Positions 62,571 to 64,000 of a stretch of DNA of 64,000 nt are shown piece after piece; positions within the stretch are counted from its first letter, which is position 1, and every line of letters begins with the position of its first letter. The stretch spans positions 806,001 through 870,000 of the forward strand of contig NZ_CP110629.1 of assembly GCF_026153455.1 (NCBI RefSeq), given 5' to 3'. A model generated the notes under the pieces. That model had not been told where the DNA came from. It searched no databases and saw nothing but the letters and a program-made list of their open reading frames with translations. Both the position numbers and the translations under genes were made by a program. Origin of the DNA: Marinimicrobium sp. C6131. Lineage in GTDB: Bacteria; Pseudomonadota; Gammaproteobacteria; Pseudomonadales; Cellvibrionaceae.

Positions 62571-62601
62571 AAAACCGGCGAACCCATTCGCCGGTTTTTT
62601 T
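62571..62601 (+). terminator. Intrinsic terminator after hsp20
   Basis: ACCGGCGAA and TTCGCCGGT form a perfect 9-bp stem around CCCA, with an A-run before and a T-run after. Confidence 0.92.
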
Positions 62602-62640
62602 ATGCCCGGGTGTCCCGACGATGCAGAGATGGTTTTCCCA

Positions 62641-63651
62641 TCACTCCGCGCTGAACAGTTTCGCCCGGACGGTGGCCCGGTATTCCCTCGGCGTAATCGC
62701 CAGCTGCTTTTTGAACAGTGTTGTAAAGTAACCCGTGTCCTGATAGCCCACTTTATCAGCGATTTCGGCGATCGTGAGGTTGCTGGTTTTCAATAAGTCC
62801 CGGGCGTTGTTGATCCGGATTTCCTGGAGGTACTCCAGGGGCGTTTGCCCGGTCGCCGCTTTGAAACGACGGTTCAGGGTGCGCGTGCTGAGTCCAAAAC
62901 GCTGTGCCACCTGTGACAGGGCAACCTCCCGGGGGTAATTGTCCTGTAGCCACAGTTGTACCTGAATGATTTCCTCGTCGGGGTGGCGGCTGTGGGCTTC
63001 TTCGAAATAGCCGCTGCTCTCGTATGACCGACGGATTTCATGGGAAAAATGACGCTCCACATGACTGGCGATGCGCTTGTTGTAAAGGCGCTGAATAAAG
63101 TGCACCGTCAGGTCGGCCAGAGAGTTGACGCTCGCGGCACAGTAAAGGTTACCTGCCTGAGTGATGAAGTATTGCCGCTTGAGATCGACGCCGGGGTAGT
63201 CGCGCTGGAACTGGTCGAAGTAGTGCCAGTGTGTGGTGGCCGGCTTGCCATTCAGCAGCCCGGCTTCCGCCAGAAAGCAGCACCCGGTGCCGACCGCGCT
63301 GATCAATGCGCCGTTCTGATATTGCTCCCGAAGCCAGTCCAGTACTTCTGGTTGGCGTCGGATGATGGGGCGGGGATTGCGCCAGAAGCCGGGCACATAG
63401 ACCAGATCCGGTGTGGGGGCGTCGGCCAGGGCATGGTCGGGGGTCCAGCGCAAACCGGATCGGGTCGCGGCCGGCTCACCCCGGGCCGAGACAGTGCTCA
63501 GCAACAGTCTGCTTCGCGGTGTGCCGCGATCCCTCTGGCTGGCACTCTCGGCGGTCAGCAGCATTTCCATGGGCAAGGTGGCACTGGTTGCCAGCATGTT
63601 GTCGCTGAGCAAAAACGCAATCTGGATGGCTTCGCCGGCATTTTGGGGCAT
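62641..63651 (-). CDS. GlxA-like AraC-family regulator with DJ-1/PfpI domain
   Basis: The 336-residue protein joins an N-terminal class I amidotransferase-like (DJ-1/PfpI) domain (about 8-190, IQIAFLLSDNMLATSATLPMEML, then ALISAVGTGCCFLAEAGLLNG) to a C-terminal AraC double helix-turn-helix (about 230-330, SQVAQRFGLSTRTLNRRF, then IADKVGYQDTGYFTTLFKK). It is a transcription activator; relatives respond to amino-acid-type or quaternary-amine ligands, but the signal here is unknown. I start it at the ATG at 63651, which is preceded by GAGGAG. It is divergent from fabY. Confidence 0.9.
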   Translation of the reverse strand: MPQNAGEAIQIAFLLSDNMLATSATLPMEMLLTAESASQRDRGTPRSRLLLSTVSARGEPAATRSGLRWTPDHALADAPTPDLVYVPGFWRNPRPIIRRQPEVLDWLREQYQNGALISAVGTGCCFLAEAGLLNGKPATTHWHYFDQFQRDYPGVDLKRQYFITQAGNLYCAASVNSLADLTVHFIQRLYNKRIASHVERHFSHEIRRSYESSGYFEEAHSRHPDEEIIQVQLWLQDNYPREVALSQVAQRFGLSTRTLNRRFKAATGQTPLEYLQEIRINNARDLLKTSNLTIAEIADKVGYQDTGYFTTLFKKQLAITPREYRATVRAKLFSAE

Positions 63652-63813
63652 AAAATGAGGTCTCCTCGACAGTTTGGCCAAAATACCACAAGTTTTGGCG
63701 AAAACAACCATGACAATTGGCATCCAGAACAATACACTTTCCAGCTATTCAGACACTCATGTGTCCTCAGTCTACGGACCTGTCGCTGTCGTTGAATTCA
63801 ATGGGAGTCACCT

Positions 63814-64000
63814 ATGTCATCACTGCCGGTTATTGTGGGGTTTGGCGGTTTCAATGCCGCCGGTCGAAGCTCGGGTCATCATGCTTATCGGCGGATGATC
63901 ATCGAAAGCTTGCCCACGGAAGAGCGGCAGGAAACCCTGGCGGGCCTCGCCGTGCTGATGGGGCTGGTGAGTTACGAGGATAACGCCTACCGCGACGCCG
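63814..64000 (+). CDS. fabY: FabY-type beta-ketoacyl-ACP synthase, N-terminal part
   Basis: The frame begins MSSLPVIVGFGGFNAAGRSS and continues through HHAYRRMIIESLPTEERQ and LAGLAVLMGLV to the window edge (62 codons seen). This N-terminus matches FabY, the acetyl-CoA/malonyl-ACP-condensing ketosynthase that starts fatty-acid synthesis in Pseudomonas and relatives. GGGAG at 63803-63807 is 6 nt before the ATG. An overlapping frame from 63717 is a shadow. The catalytic part lies outside the window. Confidence 0.85.
   Translation, partial: MSSLPVIVGFGGFNAAGRSSGHHAYRRMIIESLPTEERQETLAGLAVLMGLVSYEDNAYRDA

Overview
The window looks like a chromosome segment from a GC-rich gammaproteobacterium. The housekeeping order (trmJ-iscR; ndk-rlmN-pilW-rodZ-ispG-hisS-yfgM-bamB-der; guaBA; thrS-infC-rpmI-rplT-pheST-ihfA-merR-tRNA-Pro) is the Pseudomonas/Cellvibrio type. 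A FabY-type ketosynthase, a SapC-family protein, a secreted GH43 with an AbfB-like module, a DUF1080 protein and a mixed isc/suf operon suggest a polysaccharide-degrading marine lineage of the Cellvibrionales kind (Cellvibrio, Saccharophagus, Marinimicrobium). That placement is inference from gene content.

Layout. 1-8.7 kb: end of trmJ, then a hybrid Fe-S assembly operon iscR-iscS-sufB-sufC-sufD-sufS-sufA-sufT-sufE behind a recognisable type 1 IscR operator. 8.8-19.3 kb: ndk, rlmN and the pilW-rodZ-ispG-hisS-yfgM-bamB-der block plus an AEC-family transporter. 19.4-21.6 kb (minus): thiO-thiS-thiG under a TPP riboswitch. 21.8-27.3 kb: xseA divergent from guaB-guaA, then yeeN. 27.4-29.8 kb: an FHA / membrane Ser-Thr kinase / FHA cassette. 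30-31.5 kb: a GH43 gene flanked by two inverted copies of a long-hairpin repeat. 32.2-39.7 kb: the thrS-to-merR translation cluster and tRNA-Pro(GGG). 40.1-43.5 kb: an AT-richer accessory stretch with a GH19-like peptidoglycan hydrolase overlapping a secreted DUF1176-like gene, a DCC thiol-disulfide protein and an EstB-like lipoprotein. 43.6-50.4 kb: a giant alpha-2-macroglobulin and a DUF1080 protein. 50.4-55.9 kb: cobalamin riboswitch, btuB, cobO, btuC, btuD, btuF. 55.9-64 kb: a DUF3857/transglutaminase/TPR protein, SapC, UspA, a YfcH-type epimerase, a small heat-shock protein with a sigma-32 promoter and a ROSE-type leader, a GlxA-like regulator and the start of fabY.

The most unusual features are: a family of three long perfect hairpins (23, 29 and 30 bp stems around a conserved 51-52 nt core) whose stems differ in sequence yet remain perfectly complementary; the candidate effector/immunity pair after tRNA-Pro; the FHA-kinase-FHA module with a shrunken extracytoplasmic sensor; the isc/suf hybrid operon; and the candidate RNA thermometer. 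All functional statements rest on reading motifs and gene order by eye; no database or folding program was run.
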